NCBI GenBank assembly: GCA_002477505.1 | Contig: DLQB01000051.1 | Span: 1 to 19,243, forward strand | Direction of reading: 5' to 3' | Length of the DNA: 19,243 nucleotides | DNA from: Flavobacteriales bacterium UBA7443 | Lineage (GTDB): Bacteria > Bacteroidota > Bacteroidia > Flavobacteriales_D > Sanyastnellaceae | Shown: in pieces, positions 7,784 to 15,325 of the stretch | Layout of the letters: every line of letters begins with the position of its first letter | Position numbering within the stretch: position 1 is the first letter of the stretch | Notes under the pieces: model-generated | The model's database searches: none | Told to the model about the DNA's origin: nothing | What the model saw: the letters and a program-made list of their open reading frames with translations, nothing else | Program-made: the position numbers and the translations under genes

Positions 7784-9070
7784 TTATTCCGTTCTAATGG
7801 CTTCTACAGGCCGTATGGATACTGCTCGGATTGCAGGCAAAATGCCGGCAACAGCACCCATTACGACCATGATGGCCAATGATTTTAATACGATATCTAC
7901 TGAAACTTCTGGATTGCGAAAACTTCCACCCTCCATGCCTGGACTGGAAAGCAAAATAGCATCTACACCTTCAATGGTTGCAACTCCCAACACGGCTCCG
8001 ATGATGCCAAAAAGGGACGTTAGAAACAACGTCTCTCCCATGATTTGTCGAACAATCATACCGGGCGATGCTCCCAATGCCCGACGCACACCAAGTTCGT
8101 TGGTTCGCTCTCGGACTGTGATGAGCATGATGTTCATGATTCCGATGATTCCAGCTAAAAGCGCCAATCCGCCAAAAACGAAGCTCACCCAACGAATGGC
8201 CCGAAAGACAGATTGGATTTGTTCATATTCTTCGGCCACTGTCCAGTGACCAAATGCGCGATTGTCATCCGGATGAATGGACAGCCGTGACTTCAGCACA
8301 GCCATGACTTCCGCTGCCGCCGAGTCAGCATGAACATTTTCATCAAACAGCAGGCACAACCAGCCGACTTCATCTCCGTAATGAAAGGCTTGATTGAATG
8401 TTGAAAAAGGAATCAAAATGCTCTGTAAATCCTCTTCAGCATCTTCGCCATCCCGCATGGAACCAAATACGCCTACCACAGCAAAATTTACGCCGTTGAT
8501 GCGAATGCTATTCCCAATGGGGTCTTCATCCTTCGCAAATAAAATGTCTTGAACGCGCTTTCCAATTACAGCAATCTTTCGCCGGTCAGCAATGTCCCGG
8601 TTATTGATGTGACGGCCTGATTGAATGGGTTTTGCCTCGATCAGTCGCTGCTCAGGATATTCACCAAAAACCGTGAAAGCTCCCGTTTTAATCCCGCGCG
8701 TAACGTTATTTGAACCGCGCCACCCGCCGAGCTGATTTTGCGGAGCAGTAGCGACCAACGTTTGACTATTTGCCTTGAGGTATTCAACATCTGAGATGGT
8801 CAAATCAACGCTTCGTCCGCGCTGGAAACCTTTGTAGGGCATACTGGTGGACTGGGTCCACATGAACATGCTATTGCGCGCTGAATCACCCAAGTCCTGC
8901 GAAACACCATTTTCCAAACCGTTGGCTGATCCAATCGTGAGAATAATCATGAACAGCCCCCATCCCACTCCCAATCCACTCAGTGCCGTGCGGAGCGGTT
9001 TTTGAACAAGTATTTGGATCAACTCCAAAAAGTGATCTCGATCGAAGAGACGTTTCAATTGATCACTCAT
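7784..9070 (-). CDS. MacB/FtsX-family ABC permease (second of pair)
   Basis: 428 residues. A cytosolic amphipathic start (LFDRDHFLELIQ) precedes TM1 at about 32-52 (GWGLFMIILTIGSANGL). A large periplasmic core domain spans about 55-285. Three C-terminal TM helices follow: WVSFVFGGLALLAGIIGIMNIMLI, then LFLTSLFGIIGAVLGVATI and SLAIMVVMGAVAGILPAI. The cytosolic coupling segment VRERTNELGVRRALGA and the terminal AVSIRPVEAIRTE are hallmarks of MacB-type permeases. It carries no ATPase domain, unlike E. coli MacB, and relies on the separate ATPase of the same operon. Its ATG lies inside the end of the upstream permease gene (8-base overlap, ATGAGTGA). It is paralogous to that neighbour, so the transporter is probably a heterodimer (inference). 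Confidence 0.92.
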   Translation of the reverse strand: MSDQLKRLFDRDHFLELIQILVQKPLRTALSGLGVGWGLFMIILTIGSANGLENGVSQDLGDSARNSMFMWTQSTSMPYKGFQRGRSVDLTISDVEYLKANSQTLVATAPQNQLGGWRGSNNVTRGIKTGAFTVFGEYPEQRLIEAKPIQSGRHINNRDIADRRKIAVIGKRVQDILFAKDEDPIGNSIRINGVNFAVVGVFGSMRDGEDAEEDLQSILIPFSTFNQAFHYGDEVGWLCLLFDENVHADSAAAEVMAVLKSRLSIHPDDNRAFGHWTVAEEYEQIQSVFRAIRWVSFVFGGLALLAGIIGIMNIMLITVRERTNELGVRRALGASPGMIVRQIMGETLFLTSLFGIIGAVLGVATIEGVDAILLSSPGMEGGSFRNPEVSVDIVLKSLAIMVVMGAVAGILPAIRAVSIRPVEAIRTE

Positions 9071-10301
9071 CGCGCAAAGCTTCTACAGGACGAATGGAAA
9101 CGGCTCGAGTGGCAGGACCAAGGGCGCTAACAACGCCGACGGCGATGAGGATTCCCAAGGCCAGAACTGCAGATGAGAAGTCAACGCGCGGGTTCGAGAA
9201 AAACTCGTGATCCGCATACGGGGCGAGCGACTGGAGGGTCCAAACACCGGCCACCAATCCAAGGCAGCCCGAAACGAGCATCAAGACCACCGACTCCTGA
9301 ACGATTTGCCCAACGATGCTGCCGCTTGTGGCTCCCAGTGCTTTTCGAACCCCAATTTCTTTGGTGCGTTCCCGCACCACAATGGCCATGATATTGGCGA
9401 CTCCCATCGCACCGGCAAGCAAGGTCATCAAGCCCACGAACCAGACAAACAAGTTGATTCCCTGAAAGATGGAACGGAACATTTCCGCATCTTCATTCCG
9501 GTTTTCCACCCAAACGCCTTCCGAATCCTCGGGATGCACCGCCAGTCGGTTTTGCAACCAAGAAAGCAATCCGGTCGACGTCGCTCTCGTCTCCTCAATT
9601 TCCGCCGTCCCCGTCCCCATCGATATGCGGCTGATGACATCTGAATTTTGAAACAAGCGCTGCGCCGTGGTAAACGGCACATAGACACTGCGGTTCTCCC
9701 ATCGTGAACCCGATTGATCAAAGGCTCCAACTACTGCAAATTGAATTCCCCGTACCATGACAAATGACCCCACCGCGTCTTCGGGTTTCGTCCCCCTGGG
9801 AAAAAGATCGCTGAGCACTTGCCCTCCAATGACAGCCACCTTTCTGTTTTCGGCTAGATCTCGGGCATTGATGAATCTCCCTGCGGTAACATTGACGGTT
9901 GCGATGGATTCCTGGTCCGGATCCACCCCCCGCATACCGTAAGAACCTTGTTCGTTCTCGTATTGAACAGTACTGCCCCATCGAAAAAGCAAACGCGACC
10001 AGGCGGGTATCGTATCCAACTGTTCTTTCAACGCGCCTTCATCGGCATTGTGCATTTGGACCTGTCGGTTGGGCTTTCGACCGCGATAAGCCAATTGCGT
10101 TCGCCCTGTTCGAATTTCAATCAAGTTGGAGGCGCGGTCACCAAAGGTGGATTGCACACCGTTTTCGAGTCCCGTTCCGAGGCCTTGCATGACGACTAAA
10201 ATGAAAATCCCCAATGCAATACTCAATCCGGTGAGCCCCGTGCGCAGAGGATTGCTCAAAACGGTATTGGCGATTTCCAACCACGAATCACGATCAAACA
10301 T
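9063..10301 (-). CDS. MacB/FtsX-family ABC permease (first of pair)
   Basis: 412 residues from ATG 10301. An in-frame TTG at 10325 would add eight residues, but MFDRDSWLEI matches the start of the paralogue and overlaps the ATPase stop by 8 bases (ATGTTTGA). TM1 lies at about 22-40 (LSIALGIFILVVMQGLGTGL). The periplasmic MacB core domain comes next, then TM2 (LFVWFVGLMTLLAGAMGVAN), TM3 (VVLMLVSGCLGLVAGV) and TM4 (LALGILIAVGVVSALGP). VRERTKEIGVRKALGA is the ATPase-coupling segment, and the end is AVSIRPVEALRDE. It shares its N-terminal pattern NPLRTxLxGL...GLENGV with the next gene, indicating an old tandem duplication. MacB-type permeases move substrates such as lipoproteins, peptides, antibiotics or siderophores from the periplasm outward by mechanotransmission. 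The substrate here is unknown. Confidence 0.92.
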   Translation of the reverse strand: MFDRDSWLEIANTVLSNPLRTGLTGLSIALGIFILVVMQGLGTGLENGVQSTFGDRASNLIEIRTGRTQLAYRGRKPNRQVQMHNADEGALKEQLDTIPAWSRLLFRWGSTVQYENEQGSYGMRGVDPDQESIATVNVTAGRFINARDLAENRKVAVIGGQVLSDLFPRGTKPEDAVGSFVMVRGIQFAVVGAFDQSGSRWENRSVYVPFTTAQRLFQNSDVISRISMGTGTAEIEETRATSTGLLSWLQNRLAVHPEDSEGVWVENRNEDAEMFRSIFQGINLFVWFVGLMTLLAGAMGVANIMAIVVRERTKEIGVRKALGATSGSIVGQIVQESVVLMLVSGCLGLVAGVWTLQSLAPYADHEFFSNPRVDFSSAVLALGILIAVGVVSALGPATRAVSIRPVEALRDE

Positions 10302-10977
10302 GGTTCGTGGTTTGCGGATTTTCAATCAAACCATCTTTGAGCCGAATGACACGATCGCACAGGTCCGCAATTTCATTTTCATGGGTGACGATGACGATAG
10401 TAATGCCTTCTTTATTGATATCGCGCAAGAGGGTCATCACCTCATTGGAAGTCACTGAATCGAGGGCACCGGTGGGCTCATCCGCCAAAATCAATCGCGG
10501 CTGCGCAATAAGGGCTCGCGCAATCGCGACGCGCTGCTTTTGCCCGCCACTCAATTGATTGGGAAGGTGACTCGACCAATCGGCCAACCCGACGCGTGTC
10601 AGGTATTCCATTGCCTTGGACTGGCGCTCCTTTCGCGGCACTTTTTGGTAATACAGCGGCAACGCTACATTTTCCAGCGCTGTTTTGAAGGAAATCAAAT
10701 TAAAACTTTGAAACACAAAGCCCAAAAACTGGCTCCGATACCGCGCCGCCATGCGCTCGGTCAATCCGTTCATCTTTTGGCCATCCAACAGGTAGGAACC
10801 GTGATCCGTATCATCCAACAACCCAAGTACATTGAGTAAGGTTGATTTTCCCGATCCACTTGACCCCATAATCGCCACCATTTCGCCTTCCAACACCTCG
10901 CAGTCAATGCCCTTGAGCACTTCAAGAGATTGACTTCCTGTCTGGTACGATTTCCGAATGCCTTTGAGCGTAATCAC
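10294..10977 (-). CDS. MacB/LolD-type ABC transporter ATPase
   Basis: 227 residues. Walker A GSSGSGKST at 38-46, Q-loop VFQSFNL, signature LSGGQKQR, Walker B LILADEPTGALD and switch His in IVIVTHE are all intact, so it should be an active ATPase. The GMV(A)IMGSSGSGKSTLLN context is typical of the MacB/LolD/FtsE branch. It is the first gene of the four-gene export operon and energises the two permeases that follow. The start is a GTG, supported by the family's usual first residues (MITLKGIRKSY). A TATCTTCG element ends only four bases before this GTG, leaving no room for an untranslated leader if it is the promoter. hutH ends 37 bases upstream in the same direction, so read-through is also possible. 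Confidence 0.95.
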   Translation of the reverse strand: MITLKGIRKSYQTGSQSLEVLKGIDCEVLEGEMVAIMGSSGSGKSTLLNVLGLLDDTDHGSYLLDGQKMNGLTERMAARYRSQFLGFVFQSFNLISFKTALENVALPLYYQKVPRKERQSKAMEYLTRVGLADWSSHLPNQLSGGQKQRVAIARALIAQPRLILADEPTGALDSVTSNEVMTLLRDINKEGITIVIVTHENEIADLCDRVIRLKDGLIENPQTTNHV

Positions 10978-10981
10978 GTTT

Positions 10982-10989
10982 CGAAGATA
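10982..10989 (-). promoter_or_regulatory. candidate -7 promoter element of the export operon
   Basis: On the - strand TATCTTCG matches the Bacteroidota -7 consensus TAnnTTTG at all but one position, and is followed by AAAC and then the GTG start. hutH has the same arrangement with the same four-base spacing. No TTG is found at the expected 17-20 base distance; the nearest (11016-11018) is 26 bases away. The call therefore rests on the -7 match and its position. Confidence 0.4.
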
Positions 10990-11014
10990 AGTTGGCCGGG
11001 CTGCGCGGCGGCGG

Positions 11015-12511
11015 TCAAGAATCCAAATCCTGTGAAAACATCCACTCGCGTGCAGCTAGCATTTGCGGCTGCAAGAATACATCGGTCCCCGAAAATGGAA
11101 CAATTGCGCGAAAGGCCTCTTGCAATTGGAGCAGCCGTGGGGCCATTCCCGGCTCATTGCGCAAGCTCGTTGCTTGAGCAGCCGTGAGGCATTCCACCGC
11201 CAGCACCTGTTCAACGTTGTCCAATACCTTCCAAAGCTTCAAAGCACCATTTGCTCCCATGCTCACATGATCTTCTTGACCGTTGCTACTATCGATGGTA
11301 TCTGATGAACTCGGCGTGCACAATTGTTTGTTCTGTGAAACCAAAGACGCCGAAGTGTACTGGGCAATCATCAAGCCACTATTCAGACCGGGATTGGCGG
11401 ACAAAAATGCGGGTAAGCCTTGCTTGCCTGAAAGCAGTTTGAATGTCCGGCGTTCTGAGATGCTTCCCCACTCATGCGCCGCAAGCGCCAGGGCATCCAG
11501 ATGCAAGGCCAGCGGTTGGCCGTGAAAATTTCCACCGCTCAAAATCTGATCCAATGCCGGGAAAATAAGCGGGTTATCGGTTACCGCATTCACCTCATTT
11601 TCGAATACAGCTCGAGCGGACTGCAGGAAATTCCTTGAAGCTCCATGCACCTGAGGCGTGCAGCGAAATGAATAGGGATCTTGCACTTGCTCCCGAGGTT
11701 TTTTCTGCCATTCACTCCCCTCGAGCCATTGGCGAACATTTCCTGCCACCGTTTCCGCCCCCACTTGATTGCGGATTTGATGGATGCACGCCTCGAACGG
11801 CTCTGGCCGGCCCATCCATGCCTCCAGTGACCATGCGCACAACGCATCTGCCCAATGTGCGATACGTTCCAATCGTTTCACAGCCATGACGCCGTACCCC
11901 AGCATCAGTTGCGTTCCATTGATCAAGGCCAATCCTTCTTTGGCTCCCAATGTCAATGGCTTCCAACCTTTCGCGTGTAAAACGTCTAGCGCAGGAACCG
12001 AAACACCATCCAACATTACTTCTCCCTCCCCGATCAATGGCAAAACCATATGCGCCAGAGGCGCGAGATCTCCACTTGCTCCAAGCGAACCTTGGCTTGG
12101 AATCACTGGGTAAACGCGTGCATTGAGATGATCGATCAAGCGCTGAACCGTCTGCAATTGGATGCCGCTGTGCCCTTTGGAAAGGGCTTTGATCTTCAGC
12201 AACAACATCGATTTGACTATTTCCTCCGGAACATCATCGCCCACTCCACAAGCATGTGAAATCAACAGATTTCGTTGCAATTCACTCAACTGATCCGACC
12301 CCACTCGGGTCTGTGCCAAATCACCAAATCCGGTGTTGACGCCATAGATGGTGGGCTCTGAAGGATCATTCAAACGTGCTTCGAGGTATTTCCTGCAATC
12401 CTGGATGGATTGTTCTGCTTCCGCAGAAAGGGCTACATCGTTGGTAGATTCTACCCAGTCCCACACGGATTCGAGGGACCAGTGATCGAGGTTCAGTTCA
12501 TTTACTTTCAC
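11015..12511 (-). CDS. hutH: histidine ammonia-lyase
   Basis: 498 residues. It deaminates L-histidine to trans-urocanate plus ammonia, the first step of histidine degradation, in the cytosol. The self-forming MIO electrophile comes from Ala-Ser-Gly at 145-147 in GSLGASGDLAPLAH. Other active-site blocks are YGVNTGFG at 56-63, QDPYSFRC at 277-284, GGNFHG at 326-331 and GQEDHVSMG at 411-419. The length matches the family (about 500). The start is GTG 12511: no ATG or GTG lies upstream before an in-frame stop, and the N-terminus aligns with the family. The related Phe/Tyr ammonia-lyases are an alternative, but the QEDHVSMG context favours histidine. No hutU, hutI or hutG is present nearby, so the rest of the pathway is encoded elsewhere. 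Transcription diverges from the M16-like gene across a 67-base gap. Confidence 0.95.
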   Translation of the reverse strand: MKVNELNLDHWSLESVWDWVESTNDVALSAEAEQSIQDCRKYLEARLNDPSEPTIYGVNTGFGDLAQTRVGSDQLSELQRNLLISHACGVGDDVPEEIVKSMLLLKIKALSKGHSGIQLQTVQRLIDHLNARVYPVIPSQGSLGASGDLAPLAHMVLPLIGEGEVMLDGVSVPALDVLHAKGWKPLTLGAKEGLALINGTQLMLGYGVMAVKRLERIAHWADALCAWSLEAWMGRPEPFEACIHQIRNQVGAETVAGNVRQWLEGSEWQKKPREQVQDPYSFRCTPQVHGASRNFLQSARAVFENEVNAVTDNPLIFPALDQILSGGNFHGQPLALHLDALALAAHEWGSISERRTFKLLSGKQGLPAFLSANPGLNSGLMIAQYTSASLVSQNKQLCTPSSSDTIDSSNGQEDHVSMGANGALKLWKVLDNVEQVLAVECLTAAQATSLRNEPGMAPRLLQLQEAFRAIVPFSGTDVFLQPQMLAAREWMFSQDLDS

Positions 12512-12515
12512 CCTT

Positions 12516-12543
12516 CGAATATAATGCCATTGTCACCGTTCAA
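12516..12543 (-). promoter_or_regulatory. candidate hutH promoter
   Basis: Read on the - strand: TTG at 12543-12541, a 17-base spacer, then TATATTCG at 12523-12516, close to the Bacteroidota form TTG/TAnnTTTG. The element ends four bases before the GTG start, so a transcript would begin at or within a base or two of the start codon. Its TTG lies between the two -7 elements, overlapping the opposing promoter. Confidence 0.5.
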
Positions 12544-12558
12544 GGCTTCTTATATTCG
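12530..12558 (+). promoter_or_regulatory. candidate promoter of the M16-like/ftsE/glycosyltransferase unit
   Basis: TTG at 12530-12532, an 18-base spacer, then TATATTCG at 12551-12558, one base off the Bacteroidota -7 consensus. The ATG follows 20 bases after the element, leaving a leader of roughly 15 bases. It is interlocked with the hutH promoter: both TTG boxes lie between the two TATATTCG boxes, so polymerase should not occupy both at once (inference). Confidence 0.5.
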
Positions 12559-12578
12559 AACCAGATAAAACGACTTCC

Positions 12579-14633
12579 ATGACCATCCCATTTCGAATGA
12601 TTGCTCTTTGCCTGAGCACGGGCCTTTTCTTCATGCAATTCATGCCGATTGCATTGCAAGCCCAATCCCCTTCCTCTGCGCAAAGTGACCTCACTTTCGA
12701 TGCGATTGCAGATATCGAACGTGACAATGGGTTGTCACTTGCCAGGATCGAAAGCCCCCTGTTTGATCAGAGTGCAATCGCCATAAACTGGTCCTACAAC
12801 CGCGGATTACAGACAGAACAAGCGGGATTGGCAGACGCCCACATGCGATGCGTAGTGAAGCTCTTCGAGAAGAATGTGCAAAAAACAACGCTGAATTGGG
12901 ACTCACTTGGCATCCAAGCCACAGAGCATACTGTGTCCTTTGCCCCTCCGAATGCACGGGTAGCAGAAGTCATTTCCGCGCTCGCTGCTACCGTGGTCTC
13001 ATTTGAGCCCGACGCTGCGGATTGGTCGGACCTCCGAAGTGAGATGGAGACAGAGCTTGAAACCCATGGAGCGCTTTCAGGCACAGACCCAATGGAGCAA
13101 ATCATGGATCAGATCTTGTTTTCGGCCAAGCATCCGTATGGTGAGGTTCCCGATAGCACCTCCCTCTCAGCCATCGAGTTGAACGATATCATTGAATTTC
13201 ATCGCCGATATTTCCGGCCAAACAACTGCAGAATTGTCTTCTGCTCTGCTCCAGAAGTGGCCGATGAAAACAGCGCCGACCAATGGGCTTCAGAATTTGA
13301 CGAGTGGACATCACGGTCTGTTCCGGCTTCAAGCATTTCGCGACCAGCCGTAAGCCGCAGCACGCAGGTTGCTTGGATTGAATCCGATGAACGCAAATTT
13401 GCAACGTTTCGGGCCGGACATGTGATGCGGTTGAAGCCGGGAGATAGCGAAGCTTGGGTTTTGAGGACCGCTGCAGCAATCCTTGAGCAACGTCTGAATG
13501 ACGGACTTGCCGAGGACGAGAACGTATCCGTTCATTTTAAATCCGATGCCAACACTGGACAATTCATCGCACAAGGTGTATTGCATCATTCGACGCTGGC
13601 AAACCGAATGAGCCAGCTCCAGGAGGAGCTCCAGCGTATGACCGATGACTTGGTGACTGAGGTTGAGCTCAATACCGCGAAACAACAAGTCAGTCTGGAC
13701 CATCATTCCAATGCTAGCGACGCGCGTTGGATCGCAACGCACGCAGCAAAGGGCACAGAGTCCTTGATGTCATGGTCCACTGCTTCGGTTCAACGCAGTC
13801 TGGACAATGCCAGTGCCAATGAAATACGACGTGTTGCCAACAACCGCTTGCGACCTCGCAATCTCAATTTCTTGGGGAATGGACCGAAGGGCGTTGGTCT
13901 GGATTTAGGCACTGCACTGGATAGCGATGGAAATATTGATTGGTACGATGACGCAGGCAACCTGATTGAACCCTACGTGCCGGTTCCGGGCTTGGAAGCC
14001 GCAAGTGTTTTCAATGCTTATTACGAGGCATGTGGGGGCGCGAAAGCATTCGAAACCACAAAATCCTCGCGGGCAGTGACACGCATGGATGCAGAAGGAG
14101 GCACGGTTTATACCATCACCACAGAGAGCCTTTACGGCACAGGATTCGTTGCGTCTTATGAAGCCAATGGTCAAGTCATGATGGAAAATGTTGTGACAAT
14201 CGAGGATGGATTCAAACGCCAAATGGGCATCAATCAAAAAATGAGCACAAGCGAGTACGATCGCCTGCGGCCTCAAATTTATCTCGATCGACTTCTTCAC
14301 TTATCAGAACTGCAAGGCACCGCGGAAGTGCTCGGCAGTTACGCAACCAATGGAACAAGCCAATACGTGGTGCGCATCAATTACGCAGATGGCAGTGAAG
14401 AAACCTTGTTCTTTGATTCGGTTTCCTCCAAACTTATCGCAGCTGCGGTAAAACGTTCCAGCTCACGCGGCGTGAACACAACCCACTACGCTTTCGACCA
14501 ATACCAATTGTATGATGGCTTGGCTTTCCCAACGGTGATCACCCAAACCACCAATGGTCGATCGATTCAATTCATCACCGAAGCGATGGATTTAAACATC
14601 CGAATCAGTCCGGACACCTTTAAGCGATATTGA
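12579..14633 (+). CDS. exported M16-like protein lacking the zinc motif, fused to a LolA-like domain
   Basis: 684 residues. An N-terminal signal peptide ends near ALQAQS (about 28). Residues 45-230 follow the M16 (insulinase/pitrilysin) fold: the block around 83-90 (AGLADAHM) sits where active members have GLAHFLEHM, and HPYGEVPDS (185-193) followed by YFRPNNCRIVF (211-221) is the usual M16 pattern. The catalytic HxxEH is absent, so this is probably not a protease. A second M16-like half covers about 260-435. From about 478 (NAYYEACGGAKAFE) to the end is a beta-rich domain resembling the LolA-like tail of flavobacterial M16 proteins of the same length. M16 proteins often work as active/inactive pairs, but no active partner is adjacent. 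It is followed five bases later by ftsE. Role unknown; an envelope lipid or lipoprotein-binding function is only a guess. Confidence 0.75.
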   Translation: MTIPFRMIALCLSTGLFFMQFMPIALQAQSPSSAQSDLTFDAIADIERDNGLSLARIESPLFDQSAIAINWSYNRGLQTEQAGLADAHMRCVVKLFEKNVQKTTLNWDSLGIQATEHTVSFAPPNARVAEVISALAATVVSFEPDAADWSDLRSEMETELETHGALSGTDPMEQIMDQILFSAKHPYGEVPDSTSLSAIELNDIIEFHRRYFRPNNCRIVFCSAPEVADENSADQWASEFDEWTSRSVPASSISRPAVSRSTQVAWIESDERKFATFRAGHVMRLKPGDSEAWVLRTAAAILEQRLNDGLAEDENVSVHFKSDANTGQFIAQGVLHHSTLANRMSQLQEELQRMTDDLVTEVELNTAKQQVSLDHHSNASDARWIATHAAKGTESLMSWSTASVQRSLDNASANEIRRVANNRLRPRNLNFLGNGPKGVGLDLGTALDSDGNIDWYDDAGNLIEPYVPVPGLEAASVFNAYYEACGGAKAFETTKSSRAVTRMDAEGGTVYTITTESLYGTGFVASYEANGQVMMENVVTIEDGFKRQMGINQKMSTSEYDRLRPQIYLDRLLHLSELQGTAEVLGSYATNGTSQYVVRINYADGSEETLFFDSVSSKLIAAAVKRSSSRGVNTTHYAFDQYQLYDGLAFPTVITQTTNGRSIQFITEAMDLNIRISPDTFKRY

Positions 14634-14638
14634 TATTC

Positions 14639-15325
14639 ATGGAATCCAAAACACTTGTCCAACTCCAATCCATTGCCGTCCAGCAAGCGGAACATGCGGT
14701 GCTTAAAGATGTCAATCTGACCATTGAAAGTGGCGAATTGGTTTACCTCATTGGCAAGACGGGCTCTGGAAAGAGCTCGTTGCTCAAGGCGCTCTACGGA
14801 GATCTTCCGATCGCCTCCGGGAAAGGCGAAGTTTGTGGGCATGACCTGGCGAAAACCAATCGCAAAAACATGCACTTGCTGCGCCGAGATCTCGGCATCG
14901 TCTTTCAAGATTTTGCTTTGTTGCAAGATCGAACAGCCGAGGCCAACCTTGCATTCGTGCTGCTGGCAACTGGCTGGAGCAAAGGAGCTGCCTTAGAGAA
15001 TCGCATTCAAGCGTGCCTCAAATCGGTTGGGTTGGAAACCAAAGGCTACAAAATGCCTCACTCCTTATCCGGAGGAGAACAACAGCGTTTGGCGATTGCG
15101 CGTGCCTTGCTCAATGAGCCACCTTTGATCATTGCGGACGAGCCCACCGGCAATTTAGATCCTGAGACCACCGATGGAATCTTGCAATTACTGCATGATT
15201 TAGCGCAACAAGAACGTTCGGTAATCATGGCCACGCATGACCATCAAGCTTGGAACAAATACCCCGGACGTGTCATCGAATGCGTCAACGGAGGAATTGC
15301 AGAACTCCAAAATATTCCTGCATGA
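14639..15325 (+). CDS. ftsE: cell-division ABC ATPase FtsE
   Basis: 228 residues from ATG 14639; an in-frame TTG at 14630 is less likely because it would overlap the previous stop. Walker A GKTGSGKSS at 39-47, Q-loop VFQDFALL (88-95), signature LSGGEQQR at 143-150, Walker B LIIADEPTGNLDP from 163 and switch His200 are complete. The segments LIGKTGSGKSSLLKALYGD and GYKMPHSLSGGEQQR read as the flavobacterial FtsE form. FtsE works with the membrane protein FtsX to activate peptidoglycan hydrolases at the division site. No ftsX is in the window, so the pair is split, as is common in Bacteroidota. The gene is packed between the M16-like gene (5-base gap) and a glycosyltransferase (4-base ATGA overlap). 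Another export ATPase of the same branch is the alternative. Confidence 0.85.
   Translation: MESKTLVQLQSIAVQQAEHAVLKDVNLTIESGELVYLIGKTGSGKSSLLKALYGDLPIASGKGEVCGHDLAKTNRKNMHLLRRDLGIVFQDFALLQDRTAEANLAFVLLATGWSKGAALENRIQACLKSVGLETKGYKMPHSLSGGEQQRLAIARALLNEPPLIIADEPTGNLDPETTDGILQLLHDLAQQERSVIMATHDHQAWNKYPGRVIECVNGGIAELQNIPA

Larger units (their letters stand above)
12514..12560. repeat. perfect 11-base inverted repeat in the hutH/M16-like divergent gap
   Basis: TTCGAATATAA at 12514-12524 and its exact reverse complement TTATATTCGAA at 12550-12560 are separated by 25 bases. Each arm contains TATATTCG pointing outward toward its own gene, so the arms are best read as two promoter elements rather than a terminator. 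A dimeric regulator site is an alternative. Confidence 0.85.

Noticed and set aside
7743..8249. 168-codon + strand open frame opposite the adaptor and second permease
   Set aside because: Both overlapped - strand genes are well-supported families; the + strand translation is low-complexity (Thr, Pro, Met, Ala) and looks like a shadow.
9207..9644. 145-codon + strand open frame opposite the first permease
   Set aside because: Entirely within a conserved MacB-type gene on the other strand; its His/Arg-rich translation resembles no family.
11015..12511. Phenylalanine or tyrosine ammonia-lyase instead of hutH
   Set aside because: The MIO motif is shared by all three, but length, N-terminus and the GQEDHVSMG block fit the bacterial histidine enzyme best.
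12540..12575. TTCGAACC before the M16-like gene as the end of a tRNA gene
   Set aside because: No cloverleaf can be formed in the 67-base gap; the sequence is better explained as an inverted-repeat promoter element.
15250..15321. Upstream ATG start for the family-2 glycosyltransferase
   Set aside because: It would place 24 basic, non-conserved residues inside ftsE; the ATG at 15322 overlapping the ftsE stop as ATGA gives a normal GT2 N-terminus.
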